Below, piece after piece: positions 17,921 to 26,680 of a stretch of DNA of 64,000 nt. Where the stretch lies: assembly GCF_036388275.1 (NCBI RefSeq), contig NZ_DASVSF010000086.1:62001-126000 (forward strand), given 5' to 3'. Both the position numbers and the translations under genes were made by a program. This stretch comes from Longimicrobium sp. (lineage in GTDB: Bacteria > Gemmatimonadota > Gemmatimonadetes > Longimicrobiales > Longimicrobiaceae). Numbering within the stretch: position 1 is the first letter of the stretch; each line of letters starts with the position of its first letter. The notes beneath the pieces were generated by a model. The model was not told the DNA's origin. It ran no database searches and saw only the letters and a program-made list of their open reading frames with translations.

Positions 17921-18703
17921 GTGCCCCGTCCCGCGCCCCAGCCCCGGCCCCGGCGCTCCAACATGCTGCCGTTCTACGCGATCCTGGGTGTCGTCGCGCT
18001 GGGCGGCGCCTTCCTGCTGTTCCGGCAGATGGGCGGCGGCGGAGGCAACCCCGCCACCACGCTGAGCCCCGTGGTCATGGCGCCCGACCAGCTGAACCGG
18101 GTTCCCGGCATCAGCAAGGGCCGCGCGGACGCGCCGGTGGTGATTTTCGAGTTCGCCGACTTCCAGTGCCCCGGCTGCGGCAAGTTCGCCCAGTTCTCCG
18201 AGCCGCTGCTGCAGGAGTGGATCGACAACGGCACCGTGCGCTTCGTCTGGTACGACTTTCCGCTTACGCAGATCCACCAGAACGCGGTGATCGCTTCGCG
18301 CGCGGGCCGCTGCGCCAACGAGCAGGACAAGTTCTGGCCGTACCACGACCGCGTGTTCGGCGGGCAGAGCCAGTGGTCCAGCTCCGGCAGCGCCGACGAC
18401 ATCTTCATCGAGTACGCCGAGGCCGAGGGGCTGGACGTGGGCGCCTTCACCCAGTGCCTGCGCTCCGACAAGTACCAGAAGGAAGTGTCGGAGTCGTACC
18501 AGCTGGGCACTTCGCTGGGCGTCGGCGGCACGCCCACGCTGTTCATCAACGGCAAGAAGATCAACGACACCCCCGGCACCCGCGCCGAGTGGGAGCAGCT
18601 GATCCGCCAGGAGAGCGGCGGCGCCGCGGCCCCGGCTGCCGGTGCGGCCGCCGCGCCGGCCACGGGTGGCGCGGCCGCTCCCGCCGCCGACAGCGCCGCG
18701 TGA
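17921..18703 (+). CDS. Membrane-anchored DsbA-family thioredoxin-fold protein
   Basis: 260 aa. Start is GTG at 17921, decided by GGAGGAAG at 17910-17917; the downstream ATG at 17963 lacks this. One membrane segment at about 16-32 (FYAILGVVALGGAFLLF) is followed by a periplasmic DsbA-like domain with active-site C83-P-G-C86 and the cis-Pro loop GVGGTPTLFING. The C-terminus is Ala/Pro-rich. Predicted to introduce disulfides into exported proteins. The stop overlaps the VKOR gene start (GTGA), so the two are translated together and VKOR probably reoxidises this protein. Confidence 0.9.
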   Translation: MPRPAPQPRPRRSNMLPFYAILGVVALGGAFLLFRQMGGGGGNPATTLSPVVMAPDQLNRVPGISKGRADAPVVIFEFADFQCPGCGKFAQFSEPLLQEWIDNGTVRFVWYDFPLTQIHQNAVIASRAGRCANEQDKFWPYHDRVFGGQSQWSSSGSADDIFIEYAEAEGLDVGAFTQCLRSDKYQKEVSESYQLGTSLGVGGTPTLFINGKKINDTPGTRAEWEQLIRQESGGAAAPAAGAAAAPATGGAAAPAADSAA

Positions 18704-19170
18704 CGGACGCGCTGGCGGGCGGCCTGCCCGGCGAGCTGGAAGAGCGTCCGCCGGTGGCGCGCATGGCCATCGCCGTGCTGGCGCTGATCGGGCTGCTTGT
18801 GGCCGCGTACCTGTCGATGTACAAGATGGGAATGCTGGGCGTCATCCAGTGCCAGATCGGCTCGTGCGAAAAGGTGCAGACGTCGCAGTACGCGTACTTC
18901 CTGGGCCTGCCCGTGGCCTACTACGGCGTGGCCGCGTACGTCGCCATCCTGGTGGTGGCCATGCTGGGCATTCAGCCGCGGTTCGAGCGCGAGCGGTGGG
19001 TGGCGCTGGCGCTGTTCGGCATGTCGGCGGTGGGAGTGCTGTTCTCGGCCTACCTCACGTACCTGGAAGCGGCGGTCATCCACGCGTGGTGCCAGTGGTG
19101 CGTGGTGTCGGCCGTGCTGATCACGTTGATCTTCCTGCTTTCCCTTCCGGGGCTGCGGCAGGCCCGGTAG
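18700..19170 (+). CDS. Vitamin K epoxide reductase family protein (DsbB-like)
   Basis: 156 aa, four to five membrane helices. The redox motif is C131-Q-W-C134 in the last helix region, and a second pair, C51 and C56 (QCQIGSCEKV), sits in the periplasmic loop as in bacterial VKORs. It reoxidises DsbA-type proteins and passes electrons to quinone, here presumably menaquinone. Start is GTG at 18700, overlapping the DsbA-like gene by four bases. Confidence 0.92.
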   Translation: MTDALAGGLPGELEERPPVARMAIAVLALIGLLVAAYLSMYKMGMLGVIQCQIGSCEKVQTSQYAYFLGLPVAYYGVAAYVAILVVAMLGIQPRFERERWVALALFGMSAVGVLFSAYLTYLEAAVIHAWCQWCVVSAVLITLIFLLSLPGLRQAR

Positions 19171-19205
19171 GGCGCGGGTTCACTGAATTTTCGGGAGCAA
19201 CGAGG

Positions 19206-19424
19206 ATGTCGCAGACTCCGGGGCAGACCGTGCGCGTGCGGCTGCTGTTCGCAGACCAGGGAACGTTCCACCCCGAAACGGTGCACGTGCCGCTGGACAT
19301 GCTGTCGCGCTACGAGCGGCTGGTAGACCTGCTTCGCGAGGAGGAGTCGGTCACGCGCCAGCTCTTCGTCGACATGGGACGCCTGGTCTCGGCCGCGGTG
19401 ATCGGGGACGGCGAGCAGGACTGA
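19206..19424 (+). CDS. Small hypothetical protein downstream of VKOR
   Basis: 72 aa, soluble. It starts with ATG at 19206 with ACGAGG just upstream, 35 bases after the VKOR stop, so it is probably the third gene of the operon. The sequence is strand-rich first (QTVRVRLLFADQGTFHPETVHVP) and then helical (YERLVDLLREEESVTRQLF). No cysteines, so no direct redox role is implied. No family recognised. Confidence 0.6.
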   Translation: MSQTPGQTVRVRLLFADQGTFHPETVHVPLDMLSRYERLVDLLREEESVTRQLFVDMGRLVSAAVIGDGEQD

Positions 19425-19434
19425 GATCTTCCCT

Positions 19435-19487
19435 CCCCGCGGCAAAACAGGATCGGCCCTCCACCGCGCCGCGGGGGAGGGCCGATG
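19435..19487. terminator. Bidirectional hairpin between convergent operons
   Basis: CCCTCCCCGCGGC and GCCGCGGGGGAGGG form an inverted repeat between the stop at 19424 and the convergent lipoprotein gene end at 19507. The loop is long (about 28 bases). Confidence 0.55.
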
Positions 19488-19506
19488 CCGTGAGTGCGTC
19501 CGCGGA

Positions 19507-20208
19507 TCAGGGGGCCGGCGGGGCGGGCGCGGGCGCGTTCAGCAGCGAATCGATCGTGGCCGAGAGCTGCTCGTACGGCACGGCGCCGGTCATCATCTGC
19601 TGGCCGCCGCGGCTGCCGAGGATGAACGTGGGCGTGCCCTGGATGCCGGCCTGGGATGCCTGCATGGCGTCGCCGACGATCAGCGAGGCCACGCGGTCGT
19701 TGCGGGTGCAGTCGCGGAACGCGTCCATGTCCAGCCGAAGCTCCTGCGCGAATCCCTCGAACCGCTCGGTGGCGTTCGCCTGCCCCGACCACTCGCGCTG
19801 CGTGGCGAACAGGCGATCGTGCATGGGCCAGAACTTGTCCTGCGCCGAGGCGCACATCGACGCTTCGGCCGCGGCGAACGCCTGCTGGTGGTTGGCCAGC
19901 GGGAGGTGGATGTACAGCATTCGCACCCGCCCGGTGCGCACGTACGCGCTGTCGATGCGGGGATACGTGGTGGTGGCGAACTCGCGGCAGTACGGGCACT
20001 GGAAGTCCGATACCTCGACGATGGTCATCGTGGCGGTCGCGGAACCCTTGTAGCGTCCGCTGTCGGCCCGAGCGATCAGGGCGGCAGGGGTCTGGGCCGC
20101 ATCGGCGCCCTGCGTGCCGGAGCCCCCCGGCTGTGCGCAGGCCGCGGTGGAAAGCGTGGCTGCCACCAGCAGGATGGCCGCGCAGGCGAGCGGACGAAGG
20201 CGGTTCAT
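19507..20208 (-). CDS. DsbA-family lipoprotein with CPYC active site
   Basis: 233 aa. Lipoprotein signal with lipobox TAAC (Cys24), then a thioredoxin-like domain with C71-P-Y-C74 and the cis-Pro segment GIQGTPTFILG. It resembles the protein at 17921 in layout (DKFWPMHDRLF versus DKFWPYHDRVF), so the two are related copies with different membrane anchors. The CPYC dipeptide differs from CPGC, suggesting a different redox potential. Convergent with the VKOR operon. Confidence 0.88.
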   Translation of the reverse strand: MNRLRPLACAAILLVAATLSTAACAQPGGSGTQGADAAQTPAALIARADSGRYKGSATATMTIVEVSDFQCPYCREFATTTYPRIDSAYVRTGRVRMLYIHLPLANHQQAFAAAEASMCASAQDKFWPMHDRLFATQREWSGQANATERFEGFAQELRLDMDAFRDCTRNDRVASLIVGDAMQASQAGIQGTPTFILGSRGGQQMMTGAVPYEQLSATIDSLLNAPAPAPPAP

Positions 20209-20358
20209 GGGCGTGGATTCTTGCGGGTAGGCAAAGGGCGCGGATCTCTCCGCGCCCGCGTCGCGGCCGGGAAGGGCCGCGGCGGAAGATAGCCGGTCGC
20301 GCCGGGAAAGGCCATCTCGGCTGTCTCGCGGACCGCAACGAAGTGCACCACGGAAACG

Positions 20359-20637
20359 ATGATCTACATCCAGATGCCGCCCGAGGACGCGGACGACGAG
20401 GCGCTCGACGCGGAGTTCCCCCTGGGCGACGGCACCGCCGACACCGTCGCGCTCGTGCAGTGCCCCTACTGCGGCGAGGAGATGGAGATGGCGCTGGACC
20501 CGGGAAGCGGCCCGCGGCAGGAGTACGTGGAAGACTGCCAGGTGTGCTGCCGCCCCTGGCAGGTAGGCGTGCGCTACGGCCCTGACGGCGCCGCGCAGGT
20601 GACCGTGGATGCCTCCGACGACGGCTGGGACGACTGA
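20359..20637 (+). CDS. CPXCG-motif cysteine-rich zinc protein
   Basis: 92 aa, acidic, cytoplasmic. C35-P-Y-C38-G and C60-Q-V-C63-C64-R-P-W make a four-cysteine zinc ribbon, matching a small family known only by this motif. Function is unknown. Acidic tail DASDDGWDD. Divergent from the DsbA-like lipoprotein. Confidence 0.85.
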   Translation: MIYIQMPPEDADDEALDAEFPLGDGTADTVALVQCPYCGEEMEMALDPGSGPRQEYVEDCQVCCRPWQVGVRYGPDGAAQVTVDASDDGWDD

Positions 20638-20642
20638 ACCAC

Positions 20643-20742
20643 TGTTTCACGCAGAGGACGCAGAGAAGACAGAGAGGACGCAGAGAACTTCGCTCGCTCT
20701 CTGCGTCCTCTCGGTTCCCTCTGCGACCTCTGCGTGAAACTG
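20643..20742. repeat. CGCAGAG-type imperfect inverted repeat
   Basis: TTTCACGCAGAGGACGCAGA at the left is mirrored by CTCTGCGACCTCTGCGTGAAA at the right, around a CGCAGAG/CTCTGCG-rich centre. It lies between the convergent genes ending at 20637 and 20755 and could form a long hairpin. The same motif is familiar as an intergenic repeat in other GC-rich soil bacteria. Confidence 0.8.
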
Positions 20743-20754
20743 TCCTTCCAGGGG

Positions 20755-21573
20755 CTACGCGACGTTCGCGTTCTCCTCGCGGTACCGCGCCAGCACCTCC
20801 AGGAACACCTTGGACGAGCGGGCAAAGGCGCCGCGGCGGCGAAGCTCGGTGGGGCTGCTGCCCACGAACTTCTGCGTCACGCGTCGCAGTCCGCTGTCCG
20901 ACGAGTAGCCGCAGGCGTGGGCCACCGAGAGCACGGTGCGGCCCGGGTCGTCCAGCAGCTCGGCGGCCAGGAGAATGCGCATCCACGCCAGCAGCTTGCG
21001 CGGGGGCGGCAGCTCGGCGCGCTCGCACCAGCGCAGCAGCGTGCGGCGCGAGAGGCGAAGCTGGCGCGCCAGGTCGCGCCCGTGTCCACCCACCGCCACC
21101 ACCTCGGCCGCCGCGTCGACGATGGCGCGCGCGCGCCCCGGCGTGTCGGCGGGCAGCACGTTCTCCAGCAGCGCCTTCAGCGGCCGGCCCTGCGCGGCGC
21201 GAAAGCGCTGCACCATGGCCTGCGGCGTGTCGTCGTGCGAGATGGAGATCACCTGCACCACGCCCCACTTGCCCAGCGTGCGCAGGTCGTCCATGCGCGT
21301 GGGCTTGATCTCCATCGCGGCGAACACCGCCGTCGAGGGAAACTCCACCAGCAGCGACTTGAGGCTGGGCGACGGGCCGGTCGTGCCGTACACCTCTTCG
21401 TACGGGTTCACCACCACCAGCGCGGAGGGTGGAGAGTCGCGCACCGCTTCTTCCAGCGACGGCCAGTCGGGCACCGCCTGGAACGTGTATTCGCGGCCCG
21501 CCACCTTGCGGACGCGCTCGCGGAAGGCCTCGTTGCTATGCAGAACCAGCAGGGGACGGGCGCCGATCTTCAT
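20755..21573 (-). CDS. AraC-type HTH regulator with pseudo-receiver-like domain (paralog 3)
   Basis: 272 aa. Starts PLLVLHSNEAFRERVRKVAG, then ALVVVNPYEEVYG (Asn where the paralogs have Asp), GKWGVVQVISISHDDT, and the HTH pair LARQLRLSRRTLLRWCE and VAHACGYSSDSGLRRVT. It is clearly the same family as the genes at 2037 and 9112. The Asp-to-Asn change in the receiver-like strand argues against phosphorylation control. It is flanked by a long empty region upstream, so no target can be suggested. Confidence 0.82.
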   Translation of the reverse strand: MKIGARPLLVLHSNEAFRERVRKVAGREYTFQAVPDWPSLEEAVRDSPPSALVVVNPYEEVYGTTGPSPSLKSLLVEFPSTAVFAAMEIKPTRMDDLRTLGKWGVVQVISISHDDTPQAMVQRFRAAQGRPLKALLENVLPADTPGRARAIVDAAAEVVAVGGHGRDLARQLRLSRRTLLRWCERAELPPPRKLLAWMRILLAAELLDDPGRTVLSVAHACGYSSDSGLRRVTQKFVGSSPTELRRRGAFARSSKVFLEVLARYREENANVA

Positions 21574-22149
21574 CAGGGTGTGTGGGCTGGAGGTGCTTGG
21601 GGTGGAGGAGGGTCCGGGCGCCGGCCGGGGCGGGCAGGCGCTGCGTCACCGGGCTGCCGCGCATGACGTCCGCCGCCGTTCGACTCGCGATGGCCCGGGA
21701 AGCGCTCCCGCGCGGCCGTGCGACGCACGGCGCGTGTGGAGCTGCGGAGCATGGCAAGGAAGCGGACGCTCTGGCGGAATGAGCTTTGAACGGCGAGTCA
21801 CCATTGTAATGCCTATGTTCTTTCCACGCCATAGTCTTGCAGCCGTCCGCACCGTAGCGTCGTCCGTGCCTGGGAGTGGTGGGCGTGGTCGAAACGGCGT
21901 GAAAGACTCGCCGGGGGCCCTTTGCCGAACCCGCGCCGGAGCGGCCACGAGACGGGAAGAATCGGGATGCGAGCGTCCCAAACGGTGCGGTACCAAGGGA
22001 CTGGAGCGCCTGCGCCCGCCCTTTTCGGGGCTTCGCGCCATGACGCACGGCTGTGAAGAGATTGCGTCGCGAGGAGAGCGGGAATCGGTGTGTGGAGAAT
22101 ACAGAAAGCGGCGTCCGGCGGTGCGCGCCAACCGGGCGGCACCGGAGGG
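21574..22149. other. 576-base gap upstream of regulator 3
   Basis: No gene supported. An AT-richer segment at 21783-21836 includes TACAAT on the minus strand (21803-21808) as a possible -10, without a good -35. The remainder is GC-rich without strong hairpins. Confidence 0.35.
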
Positions 22150-22464
22150 TCATCCCGTCGCGATGCGGCGCAGATCGTCGATGATGCGGTCCACGTAGCG
22201 CGGCACCTGCGGCCCGCCTCGGTCCAGCGCGATGGCGCCGAGCGCCGAAGCGGCGTCCTGAACCGTTCCCTGCTCGCGCGCGAATCGCTCGTCCTCCCAG
22301 TCCAGCTCCGCCAATCGTTCCCCGATGCTCGCCAGCGCCTCGTGGATGGCGGGAAGCAGCGCTCCGCGCTCCATCGGCCCGGCGGCCTTGAGCGCGAGCA
22401 GCCGCTCGATGGCGCCTTCGCAGGCCTGCACGAACTCGGGAGGGTGGGGGCGAGGTTCGGTCAT
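22150..22464 (-). CDS. Small helical hypothetical protein
   Basis: 104 aa, acidic, predicted all-helical (FVQACEGAIERLLALKAAG, ALLPAIHEALASIGERLAEL). No signal or membrane segment. Third-codon positions are GC-rich, consistent with real coding. No family recognised. Confidence 0.6.
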   Translation of the reverse strand: MTEPRPHPPEFVQACEGAIERLLALKAAGPMERGALLPAIHEALASIGERLAELDWEDERFAREQGTVQDAASALGAIALDRGGPQVPRYVDRIIDDLRRIATG

Positions 22465-22830
22465 GGCTCTCGCGGGGCAAGGGGATGGGGGAAACAGTAG
22501 GGAAGTGCGGGTCCGGGACTTCGCGCCGGGTGGGGCTCGGATGGACGGGATCTGGCGCGCTTCGACGGCTCCGGCGCAGTCCCCTGGCCGCCCTCTCTCC
22601 CCGGCCCTCTCCCCCGCAAGCGGGGGAAGGAGAATTCGACTGCACTTCGGCTGGCCCCGTGCGCGTGACTACGCATGCAGTCCGCGAAGGCGGACTTTGG
22701 GCCGTTGTTGCCGCGGTTTCAACCGCCCCAGTAGCGCCGAGGCCGGCGCACGTCTTTTCGCCCCACACCAATCCCGCCGTCCTCTCCTCTCCCGCGCCGT
22801 TTGCGGGGGAGGGGCCGGGGGAGGGGGAAC
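22465..22830. repeat. Repeat-rich gap next to the transporter 3' end
   Basis: No gene. Contains two copies of the GGGGGAGAGG hairpin family (about 22590-22630 and 22783-22830) and one minus-oriented copy of the AGTCCGC-GCGGACT family with its TTGCCGCGG companion (about 22675-22730). The second hairpin abuts the stop of the transporter gene and may terminate it. Confidence 0.7.
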
Positions 22831-24417
22831 CTACCGCCTCCGCAGCATCCGGGGCAGCAGCGACGCGGCGATCACGATCACCACCAGTCCCCGGAACACG
22901 TACTGTACGTACGGCGGCTGGCCCTCGGGCGTAAACGTCGGCAGCAGGAACAGGTCCGCCATCAGCAGCGCGATGAACGTCAGCGCCACCAGCACGCCGA
23001 ACACCAGCGGCTGGGGACGCGGGTCTACCGCCACGTGGTTCTCGTCGTGGATGTCCACATGCGCGGTCTCGCGCAGCAGCAGCGACCCGATGATGAAGGT
23101 GATGGTCGCTACCGCGACGGGATAGATCAGCCCGGCGTAGCGGGCCGCGACGGGAAAGGCGCCCGGGTTGGCCATCGCCGCCGCCGACACCGCCGTGGCG
23201 ATCACCGGCAGGAATCCCCCGAAGTAGCCATTGCCCACGTGGTAGGGCAGCGAAACCGACGTGTACCGCACCCGCGCCGGAAAGCTCTCCACCAGGAACG
23301 CCGCGATGGGCCCGTACACGATGGTCACCAGGATCACCAGCATGAACACGCACACCGTGAGCATCACCGGGTTGTACGTGCCCCCCGCCGGCGTGAACCG
23401 CCACATCAGCGCAAAGATGGGGATGATGAAGATGGCCGCCAGCAGGTTGCCCGTCATCATCACCTTCTTGCGCCCCACCCGGTCAGACAGCGCGCCAAAG
23501 ACGATGAAGAACGGCGTCGCCGCCGCCAGCGCCACGGCGATGATGGTGCGGGTGTCCACGAAATCCACCTTGCCCACGCTTTCCAGCCAGGTGAGCGCAT
23601 AGAACTGGCCCGTGTACCACACCACCGCCTGCCCCGCCGCCGCGCCCCACAGCACCGTCAGCATGGTCTGCCACCGCGAAACCGAGCCCAGGCTTTCGGC
23701 CACCGGCGCGTCCGACGTCTTGCCCTGCGCCTTCATGCGGGTGAAGAGCGGGCTCTCGGCCAGGCGCATGCGGATGAACAGCGACACCAGCACCAGCACC
23801 GCGGAAAGCAGGAACGGAATCCGCCATCCCCAGCGCTCCCAGTCCTCGGTGGACATGGCGTTGCGCACCAGCAGGATCACCACCAGCGACACGAACAGGC
23901 CCAGCGTGGCCGTGGTCTGGATGAACGCCGTGTAGTAGCCGCGCTTGTTGTTGGGCACATGTTCCGCCACGTACGTGGCCGCGCCGCCGTACTCGCCGCC
24001 CAGCGCCAGCCCCTGCAGAAGCCGTAGCACCAGCAGCGTCATGGGCGCGAAGATGCCGATGCTGGCGTACCCGGGAAGCAGGCCGATGACGAACGTAGCC
24101 CCGCCCATGATCACCAGCGTCACCAGGAAGGCGTACTTGCGGCCCACCCGGTCGCCCACGCGGCCGAACACCAGCGCGCCGAACGGCCGCGCCGCGAAGC
24201 CGGCGGCAAATGTCGCCAGCGTCTGCACCAGCGCCAGCGTGGTGTTTCCCTGCGGAAAGAAGTGCCCGGCGATGATGGTGGCCAGGCTGCCGAAGATGTA
24301 GAAGTCGTACCACTCGATCATCGTCCCCACGGCCGACGCGGCGATCACCGTGCGGATCGTCTTCTTGTCGGCGGGGCCCACCGGGCCGTGTTCGTCGAAA
24401 TAGGCGGTGTCGGTCAT
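22831..24417 (-). CDS. MFS transporter, metabolite:H+ symporter (MHS) type
   Basis: 528 aa, about 12-14 membrane helices. The MHS start is typical (IEWYDFYIFGSLA), and the cytoplasmic loop motif GRVGDRVGRKYAF is followed by its repeat GALSDRVGRKKVM. Family members import dicarboxylates, shikimate, proline or betaine with protons. The C-terminus has two extra helices after about residue 460. Divergent from acetyl-CoA synthetase at 24621, so a small carboxylate such as acetate or propionate is a reasonable guess, but residues do not fix the substrate. Confidence 0.88.
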   Translation of the reverse strand: MTDTAYFDEHGPVGPADKKTIRTVIAASAVGTMIEWYDFYIFGSLATIIAGHFFPQGNTTLALVQTLATFAAGFAARPFGALVFGRVGDRVGRKYAFLVTLVIMGGATFVIGLLPGYASIGIFAPMTLLVLRLLQGLALGGEYGGAATYVAEHVPNNKRGYYTAFIQTTATLGLFVSLVVILLVRNAMSTEDWERWGWRIPFLLSAVLVLVSLFIRMRLAESPLFTRMKAQGKTSDAPVAESLGSVSRWQTMLTVLWGAAAGQAVVWYTGQFYALTWLESVGKVDFVDTRTIIAVALAAATPFFIVFGALSDRVGRKKVMMTGNLLAAIFIIPIFALMWRFTPAGGTYNPVMLTVCVFMLVILVTIVYGPIAAFLVESFPARVRYTSVSLPYHVGNGYFGGFLPVIATAVSAAAMANPGAFPVAARYAGLIYPVAVATITFIIGSLLLRETAHVDIHDENHVAVDPRPQPLVFGVLVALTFIALLMADLFLLPTFTPEGQPPYVQYVFRGLVVIVIAASLLPRMLRRR

Positions 24418-24620
24418 CGGCGGATGCGGGTCCCCGGGAGAGGTGGCACGACGGTTTGCGGCTTGGTCCCGTCGCGGGATAGCTTGGCGAGCGAACGTCC
24501 GATCCGGCTGCTTCGCCGGAAGCTGTGCCTGCTCCGCGCTCCCCGCAAGGCTCGTGCGGGACTTGCAGGGCGGGCGGACGCACCTTCACCCGACATCGAT
24601 CGCGCACAGGAGATCTCCGG

Positions 24621-26627
24621 ATGGCCTCCGAGCAGACCCTCGACTCGCTCCTTACCGAAGACCGCAGCTTTCCGCCGCCGCCCGAGTTCGCCCGGCAGGC
24701 GCACGTGTCCGATCCCGCCATCTACGAGCAGGCCGAGGCCGATCCCGAGGCGTACTGGGCGCGCTGGGCCGGCGAGCTCCACTGGTTCCGCCCGTGGGAC
24801 CAGGTGCTGGAGTGGGAGCCGCCGTTCGCCAAATGGTTCGTGGGCGGAACGCTGAACGCGGCGTACAACTGCCTGGACCGCCACCTGGACGGTCCACGCC
24901 GCACCAAGACCGCGCTGCTGTGGGAGGGTGAGCCGGGCGACCGCAAGTCGTTCACGTACGAGGAGCTTCACGCCGAGGTCTGCCGCGCCGCCAACGCGCT
25001 GCGCAAGCTGGGCGTCGGCAAGGGCGACCGCGTGGCCATCTACCTGCCCATGATCCCCGAGGCGGCCGTCGCCATGCTGGCCTGCGCGCGCATCGGCGCG
25101 GCCCACTCGGTGGTGTTCGGCGGATTCTCGTCGGAGTCGCTGCGCGACCGCATCAACGACGCCAAGGCCCGCCTGCTGATCACGGCCGATGGCGGATACC
25201 GTCGCGGCGGCATCGTCCCGCTGAAGCGCGCGGCCGACGAGGCGCTGACGGAACAGGGGGGATGCCCGTCCATCGAGCACGTCCTGGTCGTCCGCCGCCA
25301 CGTGGAGGGCGAGGCGGTCGGTGGAGCGCAGATGGAGGACGGGCGCGACCTGTGGTGGCACGACGTCGTCGCCGGCGAGGGCGCGGAGGCCCCGGCCGAG
25401 GAGATGGATGCCGAGGACCTGCTGTACATCCTCTACACCTCGGGCACGACGGGGAAGCCCAAGGGGATCATGCACACCACCGGCGGATACCTGACGCAGG
25501 CGTACGCCACCACCAAGTGGGTGTTCGACCTCAAGGAGGACGACGTCTACTGGTGCACGGCCGATGTCGGGTGGGTGACGGGGCACTCGTACCTGGTGTA
25601 CGGTCCGCTGGCGAACGGCGCCACGGTGCTGATGTACGAGGGCGCGCCCGACGCGCCGGACCGCGGCCGGTTCTGGAAGATCATCCAGGACTACAAGGTC
25701 ACCATCTTCTACACCGCGCCGACGGCCATCCGCGCGTTCATGAAGTGGGGCACCGAGTGGCCGTCCAGGTTCGACCTGTCGTCGCTGCGCCTGCTGGGCA
25801 CGGTGGGCGAGCCCATCAACCCCGAGGCGTGGATCTGGTACCACCTGAACATCGGGCACGAGCGGTGCCCCATCGTCGACACGTGGTGGCAGACGGAAAC
25901 GGGCGCCATCATGATTACGCCGCTGCCGGGGGTGACGGAAACGGTGCCCGGCTCGGCCACGCGCACCTTTCCCGGCATCCACGCCGACATCCTGACGCTG
26001 CAGGGCGACTGCATCGACGCGGGAGGCGGCTTCCTGGCCATCCGGCGCCCGTGGCCCTCCATGCTGCGCGGCATCTGGGGAGACCCGGAGCGCTTCCGCG
26101 ACACGTACTGGAGCAAGTGGCAGGGGATGACGGTCGCCGGCGACCAGCCGGGCGAGGGGGTGTACTTTCCGGGGGATGGCGCCAAGCGTGACGAGCGCGG
26201 CTACTTCTGGGTGATCGGCCGCATCGACGACGTGCTGAACGTGGCGGGCCACCGCATCGGCACCATGGAGGTGGAGAGCGCGCTGGTGGACCACCCCGCC
26301 GTCGCCGAGGCCGCGGTCGTGGGCAAGGCGCACGAGCTGAAAGGGCAGGCGGTGGCGGCGTTCGTGACGCTCAAGGACGGCTTGGCGCCCACGGACGAGC
26401 TCAAGCGCGAGCTGTCGGAGCACGTGGTCCGAAAGATCGGCGCCATCGCGCGCCCCGACGCCATCCTCTTCGCGGGAGACCTCCCCAAGACACGCTCCGG
26501 CAAGATCATGCGCCGTCTGCTCAAGGACATAGCCGAAGGCCGCGCCCTCGGCGACACGACGACGCTGGCAGATCCCTCGGTGGTAGCGCGCCTCAAGGAC
26601 GACTACGAGAGCAAGGGCGAGGGTTGA
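24621..26627 (+). CDS. acs: Acetyl-CoA synthetase (AMP-forming)
   Basis: 668 aa. Makes acetyl-CoA from acetate, ATP and CoA via acetyl-AMP. Adenylate-forming signature YTSGTTGKPKG at about 272-282, DTWWQTETG, and the catalytic lysine of the C-terminal domain, Lys628 in PKTRSGKIMRR, the site acetylated in characterised Acs. Full length for the family (about 650). Start is ATG at 24621 with AGGAG upstream. Shares a 200-base divergent region with the MHS transporter, suggesting joint control. Confidence 0.95.
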   Translation: MASEQTLDSLLTEDRSFPPPPEFARQAHVSDPAIYEQAEADPEAYWARWAGELHWFRPWDQVLEWEPPFAKWFVGGTLNAAYNCLDRHLDGPRRTKTALLWEGEPGDRKSFTYEELHAEVCRAANALRKLGVGKGDRVAIYLPMIPEAAVAMLACARIGAAHSVVFGGFSSESLRDRINDAKARLLITADGGYRRGGIVPLKRAADEALTEQGGCPSIEHVLVVRRHVEGEAVGGAQMEDGRDLWWHDVVAGEGAEAPAEEMDAEDLLYILYTSGTTGKPKGIMHTTGGYLTQAYATTKWVFDLKEDDVYWCTADVGWVTGHSYLVYGPLANGATVLMYEGAPDAPDRGRFWKIIQDYKVTIFYTAPTAIRAFMKWGTEWPSRFDLSSLRLLGTVGEPINPEAWIWYHLNIGHERCPIVDTWWQTETGAIMITPLPGVTETVPGSATRTFPGIHADILTLQGDCIDAGGGFLAIRRPWPSMLRGIWGDPERFRDTYWSKWQGMTVAGDQPGEGVYFPGDGAKRDERGYFWVIGRIDDVLNVAGHRIGTMEVESALVDHPAVAEAAVVGKAHELKGQAVAAFVTLKDGLAPTDELKRELSEHVVRKIGAIARPDAILFAGDLPKTRSGKIMRRLLKDIAEGRALGDTTTLADPSVVARLKDDYESKGEG

Positions 26628-26651
26628 TCCCAGGTTCAAGCGCAGTTCATC

Positions 26652-26680
26652 GGGCCGGCTTCCAGGAAGGGAGTCGGCCC
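26652..26680 (+). terminator. Probable terminator of acs
   Basis: GGGCCGGCT (26652-26660) pairs with AGTCGGCCC (26672-26680) with one mismatch, followed by GGCTTCATTTTCC. Confidence 0.55.

Noticed and set aside
21813..22142. Minus-strand 109-codon frame in the gap above regulator 3
   Set aside because: Residue makeup is that of non-coding DNA, with no ribosome site and no motif.
24414..26639. Long minus-strand frame opposite acs
   Set aside because: It covers the acetyl-CoA synthetase gene exactly and has no recognisable domain; the plus strand has full family signatures.
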